Below are positions 63,103 to 64,000 of a stretch of 64,000 bases of DNA, piece by piece (the first letter of the stretch is position 1; every line of letters starts with the position of its first letter). The stretch is from positions 6,500,501 through 6,564,500 of the forward strand of contig NZ_CP012333.1 in NCBI RefSeq assembly GCF_001263205.1, written 5' to 3'. A program made the position numbers and the translations under genes. The DNA comes from Labilithrix luteola (GTDB lineage Bacteria; Myxococcota_A; Polyangia; Polyangiales; Polyangiaceae). The notes below the pieces were generated by a model. That model did no database searches and was not told where the DNA came from. It saw nothing but the letters and a program-made list of their open reading frames with translations.

Positions 63103-64000
63103 TCAGCGCGACGGCTCACAGCCGGGCGCCGCCGAGGCCGTCGGCAAGAACACGATGGCGTCGGTCGCGCCGCGCACTTTGCCGGAGCCATTGCTCGTGT
63201 CGGTTCCAAAGGGGAGGGCGCGATCGACGACGGCTCCAGGCGGGAGGCGCGCGACGTCGATGAACGTCTTTCCGGGGGTCGCCGACAGTGCCGCTTCGAA
63301 CGTATCCGGGCGCAACGCGACCGTGGCAAACCCGGCCTGGCTGTCCGGCGTGTAACGAGAACCGCTTCCATAGAGGAGCCATGACGCCCAGAGCGAACCT
63401 GGCTCGGCGCGATCGATGCGCGTTCCGAGGCTCGCCCACATCGGACCGTCGTGCGGCGCGAGCCCGTAGCGGAGTGATTCGGAGTCGCGCGCGACGTGCA
63501 TGTCGTGGGCGAAGATGGCGACGGGGGACGCCTTCGGGAGTGAGGCCTGAAACGCGGAGAACCGCGTGAACATCCGCTCTTCACGCGTGACGAACATGGT
63601 GCGAAGTCGCGCGGCGCCTGCTTGGCTCGTGTCCGCTGCGGCTGATTTCCAATCGGCGAAGGTTCGGTAGGAGAACGCGAGCTGATCGAGCGCATCGCGA
63701 AGCCGTGCGGAGGCCTCCGCCCCACAGGCAGCGTCGAGCGATGGACGCGTGCCGTCGATACGCGCAATCACGTCGAGGAGTCGTTTTACTTCGGCATCGA
63801 GATTCGTATTCCTGGGAGGTGTCAACGCCTCCGCCAGTGGCGCGACGTCCGGGGAGCCCGCGCATCCCGCGATGGCGCTCCGCGCATCGGCATAGCCACC
63901 TCCGGGGGTCGCGTCGAAGTCGAACCCGAAGAGACGGATGGGCTCGCCGACCTCGACGCCGAGTGCTCGTAGCTGCCGGAAGAACGCACGCTCGGCCTCG
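63103..64000 (-). CDS. Erythromycin-esterase-like protein (partial, runs off the right edge)
   Basis: The frame is open from the right edge to the stop at 63103, so only the C-terminal 298 residues are visible. The visible part carries EAERAFFRQLRALGVEVGEPIRLFGFDFD, a small-residue stretch, a helical middle, and FAHDMHVARDSESLRYGLAPHDGPMWASLG, matching the erythromycin-esterase family blocks (VRxYGFD and WAHNxHIAR-type). Members are serine-independent hydrolases of unknown natural substrate in most bacteria. The start and the N-terminal catalytic residues lie outside the window. An internal TTG at 63825 is not a start. Confidence 0.78.
   Translation of the reverse strand, partial: EAERAFFRQLRALGVEVGEPIRLFGFDFDATPGGGYADARSAIAGCAGSPDVAPLAEALTPPRNTNLDAEVKRLLDVIARIDGTRPSLDAACGAEASARLRDALDQLAFSYRTFADWKSAAADTSQAGAARLRTMFVTREERMFTRFSAFQASLPKASPVAIFAHDMHVARDSESLRYGLAPHDGPMWASLGTRIDRAEPGSLWASWLLYGSGSRYTPDSQAGFATVALRPDTFEAALSATPGKTFIDVARLPPGAVVDRALPFGTDTSNGSGKVRGATDAIVFLPTASAAPGCEPSR

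Overview
The window is a GC-rich, gene-dense bacterial chromosome segment with about 60 protein genes on both strands and no RNA gene that I could see. The content points to a member of the Myxococcota (Polyangiales-like), by inference from gene style rather than a marker gene. That style includes many secreted lipoproteins with low-complexity linkers after the lipid cysteine, two Ser/Thr protein kinases, an FHA plus sigma-54 activator fusion, GTP-type PEP carboxykinase, a PilC-PilS pair, PilZ and PAS-LuxR regulators, and eukaryote-like fibrinogen and C-type lectin domains in lipoproteins.

Layout. 1-9.1 kb: the start of a gene running off the left edge, a LysR regulator and SDR, a trigger-factor-like protein, a PAS-LuxR regulator, three exported lipoproteins (M28-like, SGNH-like, fibrinogen-like) and an F420/NADP-type reductase. 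9.09-10.95 kb: a RAYT-type transposase gene between two short-repeat arrays whose shared 12-mer is inverted from one side to the other; this is the most distinctive mobile-DNA structure here. 11.0-15.9 kb: an M4-type metalloprotease, a small Flp-type pilin, a transmembrane Ser/Thr kinase and a thioredoxin-fold-like lipoprotein. 15.9-19.3 kb: a tight minus-strand unit of pckG, a lipoprotein and a ferritin-like protein. 19.5-25.7 kb: an EEP-family lipoprotein, an AraC/NmrA divergent pair, a crotonase, a lipoprotein, a DMT exporter and exonuclease III. 25.7-30.5 kb: a cation/proton antiporter fused to a PTS EIIA domain, an NAD-type isocitrate dehydrogenase, an alpha/beta hydrolase and a three-haem lipoprotein. 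30.9-34.5 kb: an M16 peptidase directly downstream of a PpiD-like folding factor. 35.0-43.8 kb: PilZ, FHA-sigma54 activator, outer-membrane barrel, kinase plus TPR pair, a double C-type lectin lipoprotein and an MlaC-like protein. 44.0-51.0 kb: pilS-pilC and a serine hydrolase / AarF kinase / histidine kinase operon. 51.0-64 kb: an aminotransferase, an alkyltransferase-like repair protein, a methyltransferase, an SDR, a cytochrome P450, several lipoproteins, a PhoU/DUF47-tailed protein and an erythromycin-esterase-like gene running off the right edge.

Most of the window is ordinary housekeeping plus envelope and signalling genes. Long open frames antisense to nearly every gene are a side effect of high GC at third codon positions and were not annotated. 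The RAYT locus, the orphan trigger-factor-like domain, the antiporter-EIIA fusion and the large DUF47-tailed protein are the items most worth following up.
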